Origin: Bacteroidota bacterium
Lineage (GTDB): Bacteria; Bacteroidota; Bacteroidia; Flavobacteriales_F; PHOS-HE28
NCBI GenBank assembly: GCA_018266475.1
Contig: JAFEAI010000281.1
Location: 1-56,891 of the forward strand
DNA length: 56,891 nucleotides
Direction of reading: 5' to 3'
This document shows, piece after piece, positions 9,073 to 17,302 of the stretch (positions within the stretch are counted from its first letter, which is position 1; every line of letters begins with the position of its first letter). The notes beneath the pieces were generated by a model. The model saw nothing but the letters and a program-made list of their open reading frames with translations. It was not told the DNA's origin and did not search any database. The position numbers were made by a program, and so were the translations under genes.

Positions 9073-9480
9073 ATCCCTCGGAAACTTATGCGGGTCCTGG
9101 TGATCCTCCTCGATCCGCATCTTCACCGCCCACATCTTCAGGCCCAGCATGGCCAGCTCGCGGTGGCCGCTGCGCAGCAACCACTGGAAGGCCGCATCAT
9201 CGCCGCCGCACTCCGCCATCTTGCGCAACGCAGGCATTCCGTGCGCATCCAGCCATTCCAGGGCCTTCTCCTCGCCCTCTATCCCGCGGATCACCGCCAT
9301 CAGGTGCGGGTGGCCGTTCTCCATGAGCCACTTGCGCGCATCCGCCTTCAGGTGCAGCGCGAACACAAAGATGCCCAGCTCCGGAAATCCGTTGCGGACC
9401 AGCCAATCGCGGATGGCCGCATTGCCCGAAACCGCCTCGCCCCAGGCCACCAGCACCTTTGCAGGATACTCCAAACGCAT
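9070..9480 (-). CDS. Conserved hypothetical protein with four WL-x3-G repeats
   Basis: 136 residues, no signal peptide or membrane segment. The start at 9480 (MRLEYPAKVLVAWGEA) was chosen because residues further upstream are low-complexity and overlap the next promoter region. Four copies of a helical unit follow each other: DWLVRNGFPELG, KWLMENGHPHLM, EWLDAHGMPALR and QWLLRSGHRELA. I recall similar proteins in other Bacteroidota but no assigned function. The repeats suggest a small alpha-solenoid or helical binding module. Confidence 0.8.
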   Translation of the reverse strand: MRLEYPAKVLVAWGEAVSGNAAIRDWLVRNGFPELGIFVFALHLKADARKWLMENGHPHLMAVIRGIEGEEKALEWLDAHGMPALRKMAECGGDDAAFQWLLRSGHRELAMLGLKMWAVKMRIEEDHQDPHKFPRD

Positions 9481-9640
9481 GGCGTGAAGGTACAGCGGAC
9501 CTGCGCCGGCGGATCCCGGCCCCGTGCCGCACGGGCCTCCCGGCAGCAATGCAACCGCGTGCGCACGCCCCAAGCCAGCACCGGCCGGGCACCATGGAGC
9601 CGGCCCTGGCCGGTTGGCATAAGCAGCGGCCATGCACGCC

Positions 9641-9648
9641 TACCTTCG
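9641..9648 (+). promoter_or_regulatory. -7 promoter element of TPR gene
   Basis: TACCTTCG ends 4 nt before ATG 9653. Its position favours ATG 9653 over the in-frame ATG at 9632, which lies upstream of it. Confidence 0.6.
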
Positions 9649-9652
9649 CGCA

Positions 9653-10675
9653 ATGCGCATCGCCATCATCGGGATCACCTTGCTGCTGCCAGCCCTGCTG
9701 CTGGCGCAGGAACAAACCAAGCAGGAGCGCAAGGTGCGCGGCCAATTGGCGCGTGGAAAAGCCTACCCGGCCATCCGCAACGCCACGGCCATGCTCATCA
9801 AGGGCGGCCACCCGGAGTTCTTCGCACTGCGCGCCCAGGCCTACAACAGCATCGGAGAGCACGCCAAGGCCGAAGCCGATGCCCGCAACGGCCTAAAGGC
9901 CCTGCCCGGCAACGCCGAGGGCCTGATGCAGCTGGCCCTGGCGGAAAAGGGCGAAGGCCGCCTGGACAGCAGCGCCGCGCACCTGAAGCAACTGCCCGGC
10001 GCCGCCACCAACGGGGAGGTGCTCTACCAACTGGCGCTGGTGGAGCAGGCACAAAACCGGCTGCATGAGGCCATGGCCACCATCAACAAGGCCATCGCGG
10101 TGGAAGGAGACCCTGCCGCGGCCAACGCCAAGCTGCACCGCGTAAAGGGCGAGATCGCCGCCTTGGCGGGCGACACCGCGTTGGCGCGCGCCGAGCTGGA
10201 CCACGCCGTTCAGCTTGCCCCGGCCGATCCGGTGAACTACAACAGCCGCGGCTACTTCCTGCATGCCCTGCAAGCCGACCACAAGGGCGCCATCGCAGAC
10301 TACGACCGCGCCATCAAGCTGAACCCCAACTACAGCTACGCCTTCAACAACCGGGGCTGGAGCCGCTACATGCTCGGCCAGCGGGACAAAGGCATCAAGG
10401 ACATCCTGCAGGCCAAGCGCCGCAGGCCGGGCAACCCGTACATCTACCGCAACCTGGGCGTGATCGCCCTGCAATCCGGCGATACCGCCAAGGCCTGCAC
10501 GCTCTTCAGGGAAGCCCTTGACAAAGGATTCACCGCGCTGTACGGCGGGGAAGTGGAGCACTACGTGGCGCAAAGCTGCGGAACAACCTCCCCCGGCAAG
10601 CCGCCGGCACCACCCGCGCCGCTGCCCCCCCGCAAAGACCAACCCGCCGCACCGCGCACCAACGCCCCGGAATAA
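9653..10675 (+). CDS. Secreted TPR-repeat protein
   Basis: 340 residues. Signal peptide MRIAIIGITLLLPALLLAQ, then at least six tetratricopeptide repeats, seen as recurring A..Y/N...G pairs such as PEFFALRAQAYNSIGEHAKAE, NYNSRGYFLHALQ, YSYAFNNRGWSRYMLGQ and PYIYRNLGVIALQSGDTAKA. The tail is proline-rich and probably disordered. TPR proteins are scaffolds; the partner is unknown. The next gene begins 1 nt after this stop, so the two are likely cotranscribed, although the pairing with a fatty-acid enzyme looks incidental. Confidence 0.85.
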   Translation: MRIAIIGITLLLPALLLAQEQTKQERKVRGQLARGKAYPAIRNATAMLIKGGHPEFFALRAQAYNSIGEHAKAEADARNGLKALPGNAEGLMQLALAEKGEGRLDSSAAHLKQLPGAATNGEVLYQLALVEQAQNRLHEAMATINKAIAVEGDPAAANAKLHRVKGEIAALAGDTALARAELDHAVQLAPADPVNYNSRGYFLHALQADHKGAIADYDRAIKLNPNYSYAFNNRGWSRYMLGQRDKGIKDILQAKRRRPGNPYIYRNLGVIALQSGDTAKACTLFREALDKGFTALYGGEVEHYVAQSCGTTSPGKPPAPPAPLPPRKDQPAAPRTNAPE

Positions 10676-10676
10676 C

Positions 10677-11555
10677 ATGGAAGCACACACCGGCATGCTG
10701 CGCGAAGGCGCACTGAAGGAAAAAGTGATCGTGGTAACCGGCGGGGGGACCGGGCTGGGGCGCAGCATGGCCGAGGCCTTCCTGCAGTTGGGCGCCAAAG
10801 TGTGCATCACCAGCCGCAAACTGGACGTGCTGCAGGACGCGGCCGCGGAAATGGCAGCAGCCACCGGCGGCGAAGTGCTTGCCTCGGCCTGCGACGTGCG
10901 CAAGTGGCAGGACGTGGACCGCATGCTGGAGGAAGTACTGGCCCGCTTCGGGCAGGTGGACGGCTTGGTGAACAACGCGGCAGGCAACTTCATCAGCCCC
11001 ACCGAGCGGCTGAGCACAAAGGCCTTCGAGACCATCATCGGCATCGTGCTCATGGGCACGGTGAACTGCACCCTGGCATTGGGCAAGCATTGGATCGCCA
11101 AGGGCGAACGCGGAAAAACCGTGCTGAACATCACCACCACATACGCATGGACGGGCAGCGGCTACGTGGTGCCCAGCGCCTGCGCCAAGGCCGGCGTGCT
11201 GGCCCTTACCCGGTCGCTCGCCGTGGAATGGGCCAAATACGGCATCCGCACCAACGCCATCGCTCCCGGCCCCTTCCCCACCAAGGGCGCATGGCAGCGC
11301 CTGCTGCCCGGGGAACTGGTGGAAAAGTTCGACATGGCCAAGCGCGTGCCCCTGGGCCGCACGGGCGAGCACCATGAACTCACCGACCTCGCTTCGTACC
11401 TGATCTCCCCGTACAGCAGCTTCATCAATGGCGAAGTGGTGACCATCGACGGCGGCGAATGGCTGAAGGGCGCAGGCCAGTTCAACATGCTGGAGGCCGT
11501 GGAACCCGCCATGTGGGACACCATTGAGCGCATGGTGCGCAACGTAAAAAGTTGA
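10677..11555 (+). CDS. 2,4-dienoyl-CoA reductase-type SDR
   Basis: NADPH-dependent enzyme for beta-oxidation of unsaturated fatty acids. 292 residues with the Rossmann motif TGGGTGLG (21-28), NNAAGN, and a motif typical of mitochondrial-type dienoyl-CoA reductases instead of the usual YxxxK: the catalytic Tyr is in TTTYAWTGSGYVVPSA and the Lys in CAKAGVLALTRSLA. The stretch IAPGPFPTKGAWQRL also matches this subfamily. It differs from the flavin/FeS FadH of enterobacteria. ATG 10677 follows the TPR gene directly. Confidence 0.88.
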   Translation: MEAHTGMLREGALKEKVIVVTGGGTGLGRSMAEAFLQLGAKVCITSRKLDVLQDAAAEMAAATGGEVLASACDVRKWQDVDRMLEEVLARFGQVDGLVNNAAGNFISPTERLSTKAFETIIGIVLMGTVNCTLALGKHWIAKGERGKTVLNITTTYAWTGSGYVVPSACAKAGVLALTRSLAVEWAKYGIRTNAIAPGPFPTKGAWQRLLPGELVEKFDMAKRVPLGRTGEHHELTDLASYLISPYSSFINGEVVTIDGGEWLKGAGQFNMLEAVEPAMWDTIERMVRNVKS

Positions 11556-11609
11556 CCCTCCGCAGGCGGGCCCATGATTCGGCGCAGCGGAACACCTGCG
11601 CCCGCACCC

Positions 11610-11617
11610 TATCTTCG
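11610..11617 (+). promoter_or_regulatory. -7 promoter element
   Basis: TATCTTCG, 16 nt before ATG 11634. Confidence 0.5.
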
Positions 11618-11633
11618 TACCACAAATCCAAAC

Positions 11634-12080
11634 ATGCCCATGAGGACGATCAAACTGTTTACCGCCGCGCTGCTGATCAGCATGGCCGGCATGGCTGCGG
11701 CCCAATCGGACAAGGATGCCAAGGCATGCGCCGAAATGGCCAAGGCCAGGGGCGAGCTGCTCACCAAGGAGCTTAACCTGAATGATGCCCAGGCGGCCAA
11801 GGTGCATGACCTGCTGGCCAAGAACGAAGAAAGCCTCACGGGTATGCGGGGCCATTGCGAAATGATGGACGCCAAGGCAAAAAAGCAGGATGAGGCCACA
11901 TACGCCTCCATCAACGAACTGCTGGACGCCAAGCAGCAGGCCCGCTTCAAGGAGCTGCGATCATCCGGCAAGCTGGAAGCGTGCGGCAAGGAGGGCGGCA
12001 AGGGCTGCTGCGCCGGAAAAAAGGATGCCAAGGCCGACAAGCCGAACGCGCTGAAGACCAAGGTGGAATCGGCGGATTGA
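11634..12080 (+). CDS. Small secreted helical protein
   Basis: 148 residues. A signal peptide (MRTIKLFTAALLISMAGMAAAQ) is followed by a charged helical body. The motif LNLNDAQAAKVHDLLAKNEE and later SINELLDAKQQARFKELRSS resemble the LTxxQ-type periplasmic proteins (Spy/CpxP-like) that are common in Bacteroidota. The C-terminal part has a Cys/Lys cluster, CGKEGGKGCCAGKKD, which might bind metal. ATG 11634 and 11640 are both possible starts. It ends just before a strong terminator. Confidence 0.75.
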   Translation: MPMRTIKLFTAALLISMAGMAAAQSDKDAKACAEMAKARGELLTKELNLNDAQAAKVHDLLAKNEESLTGMRGHCEMMDAKAKKQDEATYASINELLDAKQQARFKELRSSGKLEACGKEGGKGCCAGKKDAKADKPNALKTKVESAD

Positions 12081-12098
12081 ACCCACCCGTCCGGAAAC

Positions 12099-12128
12099 TG
12101 AAAAGGGCCGCGCTCGCGGCCCTTTTCA
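12099..12128. terminator. Bidirectional rho-independent terminator
   Basis: AAAAGGGCCGCG (12101-12112) and CGCGGCCCTTTT (12115-12126) form a perfect stem with A/T tracts on both sides. It serves the plus gene ending at 12080 and the convergent minus gene ending at 12147. Confidence 0.9.
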
Positions 12129-12146
12129 ATTTCCATCGAGCTGTAC

Positions 12147-12998
12147 TTAGTCCACTTGCACCACCAAGTACTTCGACACGCTCCAGAACGCTGCGGGGTC
12201 CTTGATCGAAAGGCTCTGCACATGGTCCTTGGTGCCCACCAGCTCATAGCTGCCGGCCGGGTGCGTGGAGACCAGCTTGGCCTTCTTGGCATCCAGGGGG
12301 ATCGAGTTCACCTTGGTGATGTCGATCTCCTTGAAATAGGCCTTGTTGAGGTCGGTGGTCTTCAGCTTGTTCACGCTGCCGATGCCGATCACGCCGCCTT
12401 CCTTGCTAAGCACATTGTTGGCACGCAGCTCCTTTTGGGTGCCCACGCAGTACCACGCGCTGTTCAGCTGGGTTTGCTGGGTGTTTGCCTGCTGCTCCTT
12501 GTCCTGGTACATCTGGATCATGCTGGCCAGGGAGGCATTGGTGCTGGCCAACTGCTCCTTCAGCGAGCCGATCTCCGCATCCTTGTCCTTCATGCTCTGC
12601 TCCAGGGTGGCGATGGTCTTTGCCAGCTCGCCGAGCTTGGCATCCTCGGCAATGGAGCTCTTCTTCATGCGTGCGATGATCTTCTTGTTCACCGTGAGCA
12701 GCGAATCAATGGCGCGCAGGTCGCTTACGATGCTTTGCTCCATGGATTCCCCGCCCTCCTTGCCTTTTTGGCCAGGCTTGATCAGGCCCTGCTTTTCGCG
12801 GATGGCCTGGAGGTTCTCGGTGATGCGGTTGAAGGCGCCGAACATCTCGTTGATGGTGGAATCCTTGGCGGTAACCTGGCCGCTCACTTCCGCAGTCTTC
12901 TGTTCCAGCTGCTTGTACTGCTCGCTCTGTGTGGGGTCGTTCTTGCATGCGGCAAGCAGGAGCACGGTGGCTGCGCAGGCTTTCAGGAGGCTCTTCAT
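12147..12998 (-). CDS. Coiled-coil lipoprotein
   Basis: 283 residues. Lipobox LLLAAC puts the lipidated Cys at residue 18. The central part (about 25-175) is rich in Q, K, E and heptad hydrophobics, a long coiled coil broken by GLIKPGQKGKEGGES. The C-terminal globular domain (about 175-283) starts AWYCVGTQKELRANNVL and ends SKYLVVQVD. Similar lipoproteins are widespread in Bacteroidota and often misannotated as SMC-like. An envelope tether or spacer is plausible; function is not known. Confidence 0.8.
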   Translation of the reverse strand: MKSLLKACAATVLLLAACKNDPTQSEQYKQLEQKTAEVSGQVTAKDSTINEMFGAFNRITENLQAIREKQGLIKPGQKGKEGGESMEQSIVSDLRAIDSLLTVNKKIIARMKKSSIAEDAKLGELAKTIATLEQSMKDKDAEIGSLKEQLASTNASLASMIQMYQDKEQQANTQQTQLNSAWYCVGTQKELRANNVLSKEGGVIGIGSVNKLKTTDLNKAYFKEIDITKVNSIPLDAKKAKLVSTHPAGSYELVGTKDHVQSLSIKDPAAFWSVSKYLVVQVD

Positions 12999-13130
12999 TT
13001 ATCGGGGTTGTTGATTGTTTTGTAGTCGGCCCTGTGGCCAACGGGCTGCAAAATTGCAGGTTTGCCACGTAATCTGAACGCATTTGCGCAAATTCTCGTT
13101 GAACATGCACATTCAGCCGTCCATTGTGGC

Positions 13131-13877
13131 ATGAAACCCGTACGAACAACGAACAAACGCATCCCACTTCCGGTTCGCCTGGCGGGCGTGGTGGTGTTGT
13201 GCGGGCTTTCCACCGCTGTGGCGGCGCAAGGGAAAAAAGGCGCATTGGCCAAGGATTTCGACAAGCTGCCGGCCAAGGAGCGTACGCGCATTGCGGCCCA
13301 GGAGACCCGCGAATCCGCCGAGGACACGGCCTACCAGGCGGTGATGCACCAGGGCGACCAGGCCTTTCAGGCAGGGCAATACGAAGCGGCGCTTACGGCT
13401 TTCCAGGAAGCCCGCAGGCTGCGCCCGTACAATGTGTATCCCAAGGTAAAGATCGAGGACTTGCAAGCATTGATCAGTAAGCGGGCTGCGGAGCAGACCG
13501 CCCCTTCCCCACCCGCTTCCGGGCCTGAAGGCACGGGCACCGGGGAGGCCATGAAGCCTGCGCCGCCGCCTGTTCAGCACGCGGCTTCCCCAACGGCTGC
13601 CCCGGGAGCAGCCCCTGCTTCCTGGGCAGCCAAGCCGCCACCTGTTGCCGCGCCGGCCAACCACCCGCCTGCAGGCCGCGTAAGAACCGCGCCATCCGCC
13701 GCCTTGGGCGAGCGGGTTTACAAGGAAGCCGGTGCCGTGGTTACCGAGCGCACCGTGGAAGACGACGGCAAGCCTGTAACCTACAAGAAAGTGGTACACC
13801 CCTGGGGCCAGACCTTCTATTTCAAGGACGGCCTGTCCATTCCGGAAGGGCAGTGGTCCGCGCGGTTCAGCCAATAG
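13131..13877 (+). CDS. Secreted TPR-like, proline/alanine-rich protein
   Basis: 248 residues. The start at 13131 (MKPVRTTNKRIPL) gives a signal peptide ending CGLSTAVAAQ. A TPR-like pair follows (AYQAVMHQGDQAFQAGQYEAALTAFQEARRLRP). Then comes a Pro/Ala-rich linker of about 80 residues, and a small C-terminal domain with ERVYKEAGAVVTERTVEDDG and KKVVHPWGQTFYFKDG. The linker suggests it spans the periplasm. Its last 11 bp overlap the convergent SiaC-like gene. Confidence 0.75.
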   Translation: MKPVRTTNKRIPLPVRLAGVVVLCGLSTAVAAQGKKGALAKDFDKLPAKERTRIAAQETRESAEDTAYQAVMHQGDQAFQAGQYEAALTAFQEARRLRPYNVYPKVKIEDLQALISKRAAEQTAPSPPASGPEGTGTGEAMKPAPPPVQHAASPTAAPGAAPASWAAKPPPVAAPANHPPAGRVRTAPSAALGERVYKEAGAVVTERTVEDDGKPVTYKKVVHPWGQTFYFKDGLSIPEGQWSARFSQ

Positions 13878-14256
13878 TGCCGGGCTCCAAGCGGACGGGC
13901 AGGTCCAGCAGCGCCCTGTAGTCTTCGCCCGCCTCCTCCATGTCCAGGTCGTCCGGCTCATAGTGCCACACCACTTCCACGGTGCCGGGCCTGGCGGCAT
14001 TCAGGTCATCAAACAGCTTCAGCAGGTCCAGCAGGTACTTCGAGCTGCTGGAGTTGAAGTAGGTTAAGCCGATGTGTACGGCAGTGTGCGGGGCCGGGTT
14101 GCGCACATAGGCCTCCACGTTCCGCATCAGCGGCTGGAAAAAGGCTTCGGCATTCTCGTGGATCGAGCATCCCTCCATGCGCAACAGGCCGGCTTGGGTG
14201 TCGAACAGCACTTGCGGCGTCTTGTCGGTAGCGGGAATAGCTAAGGGGGCTGGCAT
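13867..14256 (-). CDS. SiaC-family regulatory phosphoprotein (DUF1987)
   Basis: 129 residues. It matches DUF1987/SiaC by the order PQVLFDTQAGLLRMEGCSIHENAEAFFQP, YFNSSSSKYLLDLLKLFD and WHYEPDDLDMEEAGEDY. In Pseudomonas, SiaC binds the diguanylate cyclase SiaD and is switched by phosphorylation on a Thr in FNTSS; the equivalent here is Ser69 in FNSSSS. No SiaA-like phosphatase or SiaB-like kinase is nearby, so its control must be encoded elsewhere. Divergent from the USP gene. Confidence 0.85.
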   Translation of the reverse strand: MPAPLAIPATDKTPQVLFDTQAGLLRMEGCSIHENAEAFFQPLMRNVEAYVRNPAPHTAVHIGLTYFNSSSSKYLLDLLKLFDDLNAARPGTVEVVWHYEPDDLDMEEAGEDYRALLDLPVRLEPGTIG

Positions 14257-14264
14257 GGCAAGGG

Positions 14265-14272
14265 CGAAGATA
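14265..14272 (-). promoter_or_regulatory. -7 promoter element of SiaC-like gene
   Basis: TATCTTCG on the minus strand, 8 nt before the start at 14256. Confidence 0.55.
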
Positions 14273-14374
14273 GACCGCCCCTTTCCCTGCGCGGAACGCC
14301 CCCACCTGAATTTGCACGGTCAGGATGTTCATTTCCTGTGCTAATTTTCAGGCCGGAAGAAACCCACCTTGCCA

Positions 14375-15175
14375 ATGGCCCTGAACAACATCCTTGTGCC
14401 GTACGATTTCTCCGAATGCGCCACCGATGCCTTGCGCGTGGCCGCCAAGCTGTCCCGGCTTTCCGGGGCCATGCTTCACCTGGTGCATGTGTACGAGGAC
14501 ATGACGGACTTCCACTCCAGCAATCACTGGAAGCGGGACGACATAGAGCAGCGGCTGGACAAGGTGCCCGAGCTGCCCTTCCTGGCGGGCATCCCCATGA
14601 AGCGGTTCATGCTGCGGCAGTTCGGCATCACGGAAATGTTCCGCAACACCCAGTTGCGCAGCATGGACATGATCGTGATGGGCAGCAACGGCGCACGCGG
14701 CCTGGGCGGCATGGTGGGCTCCAACACGCAGCGCGTAGTGCGCGTGGCGCCCATGCCCATCCTGGTGATCAAGCACAACGTGGAGGACTTTGACATGAAG
14801 GACCTGGTGTACGCCTCCACGTTCACGCCTGCGGACATTGACAAGTTCGATGCGTTGCGCCCCGTGGTGGAGCTCTTCAACCCGAAAATCCACCTGCTGA
14901 AGGTGAACACGCCCGCCAACTTTGAGCGCAGTGCGGACAGCTACAAGGCCATCGACCGTTTCCTGCAGCGGTATGAACTGCGCAAGTTCAGCACCAGCAT
15001 CTATAACGACCTCTCCATCGAGGAAGGCATCCTCAACTTTGCGCGCGGCATAGATGCGGACGTGATCGCCATGGCCACGCACGGGCGAAAGGGCTTCTTC
15101 CACGTGGTGAACGGCAGCGTTACCGAAGACATTGTCAACCGCACCACCTTCCCGGTGCTCAGCGTGAAATTGTGA
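14375..15175 (+). CDS. Universal stress protein, tandem USP domains
   Basis: 266 residues with two USP domains. Domain 1 starts NNILVPYDFSECATDALRVA and ends with the nucleotide-binding signature around GSNGARGLGGMVGSNTQRV and PMPILVIK. Domain 2 ends ATHGRKGFFHVVNGSVTEDIV and FPVLSVKL. Both keep the G-x2-G-x9-G(S/T)-like pattern linked to ATP binding, so it is probably an ATP-binding cytoplasmic stress protein. ATG 14375 was preferred to TTG 14369. Confidence 0.92.
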   Translation: MALNNILVPYDFSECATDALRVAAKLSRLSGAMLHLVHVYEDMTDFHSSNHWKRDDIEQRLDKVPELPFLAGIPMKRFMLRQFGITEMFRNTQLRSMDMIVMGSNGARGLGGMVGSNTQRVVRVAPMPILVIKHNVEDFDMKDLVYASTFTPADIDKFDALRPVVELFNPKIHLLKVNTPANFERSADSYKAIDRFLQRYELRKFSTSIYNDLSIEEGILNFARGIDADVIAMATHGRKGFFHVVNGSVTEDIVNRTTFPVLSVKL

Positions 15176-15204
15176 ACGGCGCGCGAACGGGGTTGCGCAA
15201 CTCC

Positions 15205-15212
15205 TAACTTAG
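15205..15212 (+). promoter_or_regulatory. -7-like element of DUF1883 gene
   Basis: TAACTTAG, one base off the TAnnTT(T/C)G consensus, 20 nt before ATG 15233. Confidence 0.4.
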
Positions 15213-15232
15213 CACCTCCAATTTACCACTAC

Positions 15233-15568
15233 ATGAAGTTCCTGTACAGGAAATACACGGGCAAGCGGGGCGGCGCGATCGAGGTGGACCTGAGCGCACC
15301 GGCCATCGTGAAATTCATGACGGCAAAGGAATTCAAGAACTATGGTGCCGGGCGCACCCACACCTACTACAAGGGGCAGGAGGATGGAGAAGCCATCCGT
15401 TTCACCCTGCCATTCGACGGCGTTTGGCATGCCGTGGTGGAGAAAGGCGATGCGGCCATCACCGCCAACAGCAGGCTCAGCGCGCCCGAGCCGGGGCAGC
15501 AGCAGTTGTCAGCGCCCGAAGAAGGTGAGCTTGAGCACCTGAGCGCCGGCAGCCACAGTGAAGGGTAG
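15233..15568 (+). CDS. DUF1883 domain protein
   Basis: 111 residues, no signal peptide. The first 85 residues follow the DUF1883 layout: GGAIEVDLSAPAIVKFMTAKEFKNY, HTYYKG, RFTLPFDGVWHAVVEKG. The C-terminal tail is acidic and Gln/Ser-rich (APEPGQQQLSAPEEGELEH) and probably flexible. In other bacteria DUF1883 proteins sit near stress or TIR-like genes, but no such partner is adjacent here. Function unknown. Confidence 0.8.
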   Translation: MKFLYRKYTGKRGGAIEVDLSAPAIVKFMTAKEFKNYGAGRTHTYYKGQEDGEAIRFTLPFDGVWHAVVEKGDAAITANSRLSAPEPGQQQLSAPEEGELEHLSAGSHSEG

Positions 15569-15573
15569 CGGAA

Positions 15574-15581
15574 TACCATTG
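15574..15581 (+). promoter_or_regulatory. -7-like element
   Basis: TACCATTG, one base off TAnnTTTG, 6 nt before ATG 15588. Confidence 0.4.
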
Positions 15582-15587
15582 CGCACG

Positions 15588-16295
15588 ATGAGGCACACGC
15601 GGGAGGAGGAACTGGCGGAGCTTCTCAGGGGCCAAGCCTCGCTGATGCAGGATGTTTATGCCATCCTGGAACAAGCGGACAAGCAGGATGAGCTGGTGCG
15701 CGCTGCCATCCGATCCACGCTGAAGCGCCGTACGAACCACCTCCCTGTACCGGACCCGTCGCGGATCTTCAGCCTGGAGGACATCCGGGGCACCTGCATC
15801 CGGTACCGCTTGCGCTTCCTGCCTTCCGGCCGGTTCCGCGGCACCATTCCCCACGAGGCCGTGCATGCCGTGCGGCGGCTGGAGGCCAAGGCCGGGCATC
15901 CGGTGCACGGCTTCATGATCATGGCCCCGGCCAAGCGGTTCCAGCTGTGCGATTGCGATGCGGACCCCATGTTGTTCGTGCCCTTGGCCGATGGAAACTT
16001 CCACCTGGTCCACCAATGGGGGCGTGAGATCGGTCCCTGGCGGGCCGCCATGGGCTGGCCGGTGCGCACATGGCGCCACCTGGTGATCACGGTGGTGCTT
16101 GCTGCGGCAATTTTCTCGGCCCTGCTGCCCGCAGCATGGTTGACGAACGATGTGCATGCAGGCTGGTGGGGCGGCTTCCGCTTCGGGGCCTTCTTTTGCA
16201 CCACCATGGTGGCGTGCGCCGCCACGGCCTTCGGATGGATGGCCTTCTTCGGGCAGTTCAGCACCGAGGCTTGGGACAGCGAGACTTTCAACTGA
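15588..16295 (+). CDS. Hypothetical protein with two C-terminal membrane helices
   Basis: 235 residues. The N-terminal 50 residues are charged and helical (REEELAELLRGQASLMQDVYAILEQ). A central soluble domain contains RIFSLEDIRGTCIRYRLRFLPSGRF and GFMIMAPAKRFQLCDCDADPMLFVPL. Two transmembrane helices follow at about 164-186 and 203-223. No family recognised. The frame is open 30 nt further upstream, but ATG 15588 sits right behind the promoter-like TACCATTG. It is convergent with the small gene ending at 16301. Confidence 0.7.
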   Translation: MRHTREEELAELLRGQASLMQDVYAILEQADKQDELVRAAIRSTLKRRTNHLPVPDPSRIFSLEDIRGTCIRYRLRFLPSGRFRGTIPHEAVHAVRRLEAKAGHPVHGFMIMAPAKRFQLCDCDADPMLFVPLADGNFHLVHQWGREIGPWRAAMGWPVRTWRHLVITVVLAAAIFSALLPAAWLTNDVHAGWWGGFRFGAFFCTTMVACAATAFGWMAFFGQFSTEAWDSETFN

Positions 16296-16300
16296 TCTGT

Positions 16301-16507
16301 TCAGGCACGCAGGGGCACCTCGCGCGGTGCAGCCCTGTCCTCTGTTTTGCACACGCAGGAGGAGCGGAACCATTGCTTGAGCACTTGGCGCTCTTCGGGC
16401 ACCAACCGGCGGAAGGCCTTGCGCATTTCCTTGCGGAACACGGCCTGGTCCGCGAAACTGATCTTGGACAAGACCTCCTGGTAGTATTCAAGCAACGGTT
16501 TAGCCAT
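16301..16507 (-). CDS. Small conserved hypothetical protein
   Basis: 68 residues from MAKPLLEYYQEVLSKISF; an in-frame ATG at 16546 would add 13 residues. It is rich in Arg/Lys and aromatic residues (FRKEMRKAFRRLVPEERQVLKQWF) and probably helical. I recall similar very small Bacteroidota proteins with a KPLLEYYQ start but no function. Cys57 and Cys59 form a CxC pair. Confidence 0.65.
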   Translation of the reverse strand: MAKPLLEYYQEVLSKISFADQAVFRKEMRKAFRRLVPEERQVLKQWFRSSCVCKTEDRAAPREVPLRA

Positions 16508-16673
16508 AGTTGAGGCTGTTACGGGCGATTTCGATTTGTGTTGCATCCCGGACTGCGCGGGCAAAACGGAAATTCGGCTTCCAACGTGCGGGAATCCGCC
16601 AACTGCACGGCCCCGGGCCAAAAACCACTTCATGCCTTCATGCGTGGCGATCGGCACCGTTCCTGGCAAGAAC

Positions 16674-16703
16674 AGGGCCGCCCCGTGCCTCCGGGGCGGC
16701 CCT
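16674..16703 (-). terminator. Terminator of hsp20
   Basis: AGGGCCGCCCCG (16674-16685) pairs perfectly with CGGGGCGGCCCT (16692-16703) around a 6-nt loop. It starts 21 nt past the hsp20 stop. The plus side carries a TTT, the minus side only GTTCTT. Confidence 0.75.
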
Positions 16704-16723
16704 TTGCCCTTGCGGGGTGCGGC

Positions 16724-17164
16724 TTAGCCGATAGTGATCTGCTTGGTGGCCGGTTTCACCTCGGCCTTTTTGGGAATGCTTACCGTAAGCACGCCGTTCA
16801 CATGCTCGGCCTTAATGTGCTCGGCATCCACCATTTCGGGCAGGCGGAAGCTGCGGCTGAAGGCATGCTTGCCAAACTCGCAGCGCGTATAGCGCTCGTT
16901 TTCCTTCAACTCCTGCTCTTCCTTTTCCGCGCTGATGGTAAGCACGTCCTGCTCCAGGTTCAGCTTCAGGTCTTCCTTGGCATAGCCGGGTGCTTGCATT
17001 TCCAGCTTAAAGGACTTTTCATCTTCCAGGATGTTCACCCGGGGAAACGACCGCTTCATGGAAACCCCGCCGTGGAACGGGTCCATCTCGCCAAGGAAGC
17101 GGCCCATGGCATCGGAAAACGGGCGGAACGTGGTGGGGAGCGCAAAATCTTTTGTGTAGGTCAT
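16724..17164 (-). CDS. Small heat-shock protein, Hsp20/alpha-crystallin family
   Basis: ATP-independent holdase that binds unfolding proteins. 146 residues. The alpha-crystallin domain runs from about residue 38 (FPRVNILEDEKSFKLEMQAPGYAKEDLKLNLEQDVLTISAEKEEQ) to the conserved VNGVLTVSIPKK. A C-terminal I-x-I motif (ITIG) serves oligomerisation. No CIRCE element is visible upstream. Confidence 0.95.
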   Translation of the reverse strand: MTYTKDFALPTTFRPFSDAMGRFLGEMDPFHGGVSMKRSFPRVNILEDEKSFKLEMQAPGYAKEDLKLNLEQDVLTISAEKEEQELKENERYTRCEFGKHAFSRSFRLPEMVDAEHIKAEHVNGVLTVSIPKKAEVKPATKQITIG

Positions 17165-17223
17165 TGGTCGGTTGTTCTTGGTTGGTTCGGTGTGCCGCCT
17201 ACCAACTTGGTACCGATCTGGAA

Positions 17224-17244
17224 AACCTGCTGGATCAGCAGGTT
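17224..17244 (-). terminator. Terminator of the TonB-like gene
   Basis: Read on the minus strand, AACCTGCT and AGCAGGTT (8-bp perfect stem, 5-nt loop) are followed by TTTTCC, 59 nt past the stop at 17303. It isolates hsp20 from the upstream gene. Confidence 0.7.
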
Positions 17245-17302
17245 GAAACCCACCACTAAGCCATTATGTCACCACCCATCGACAATGGTGTGTCAATTTG
17301 TC

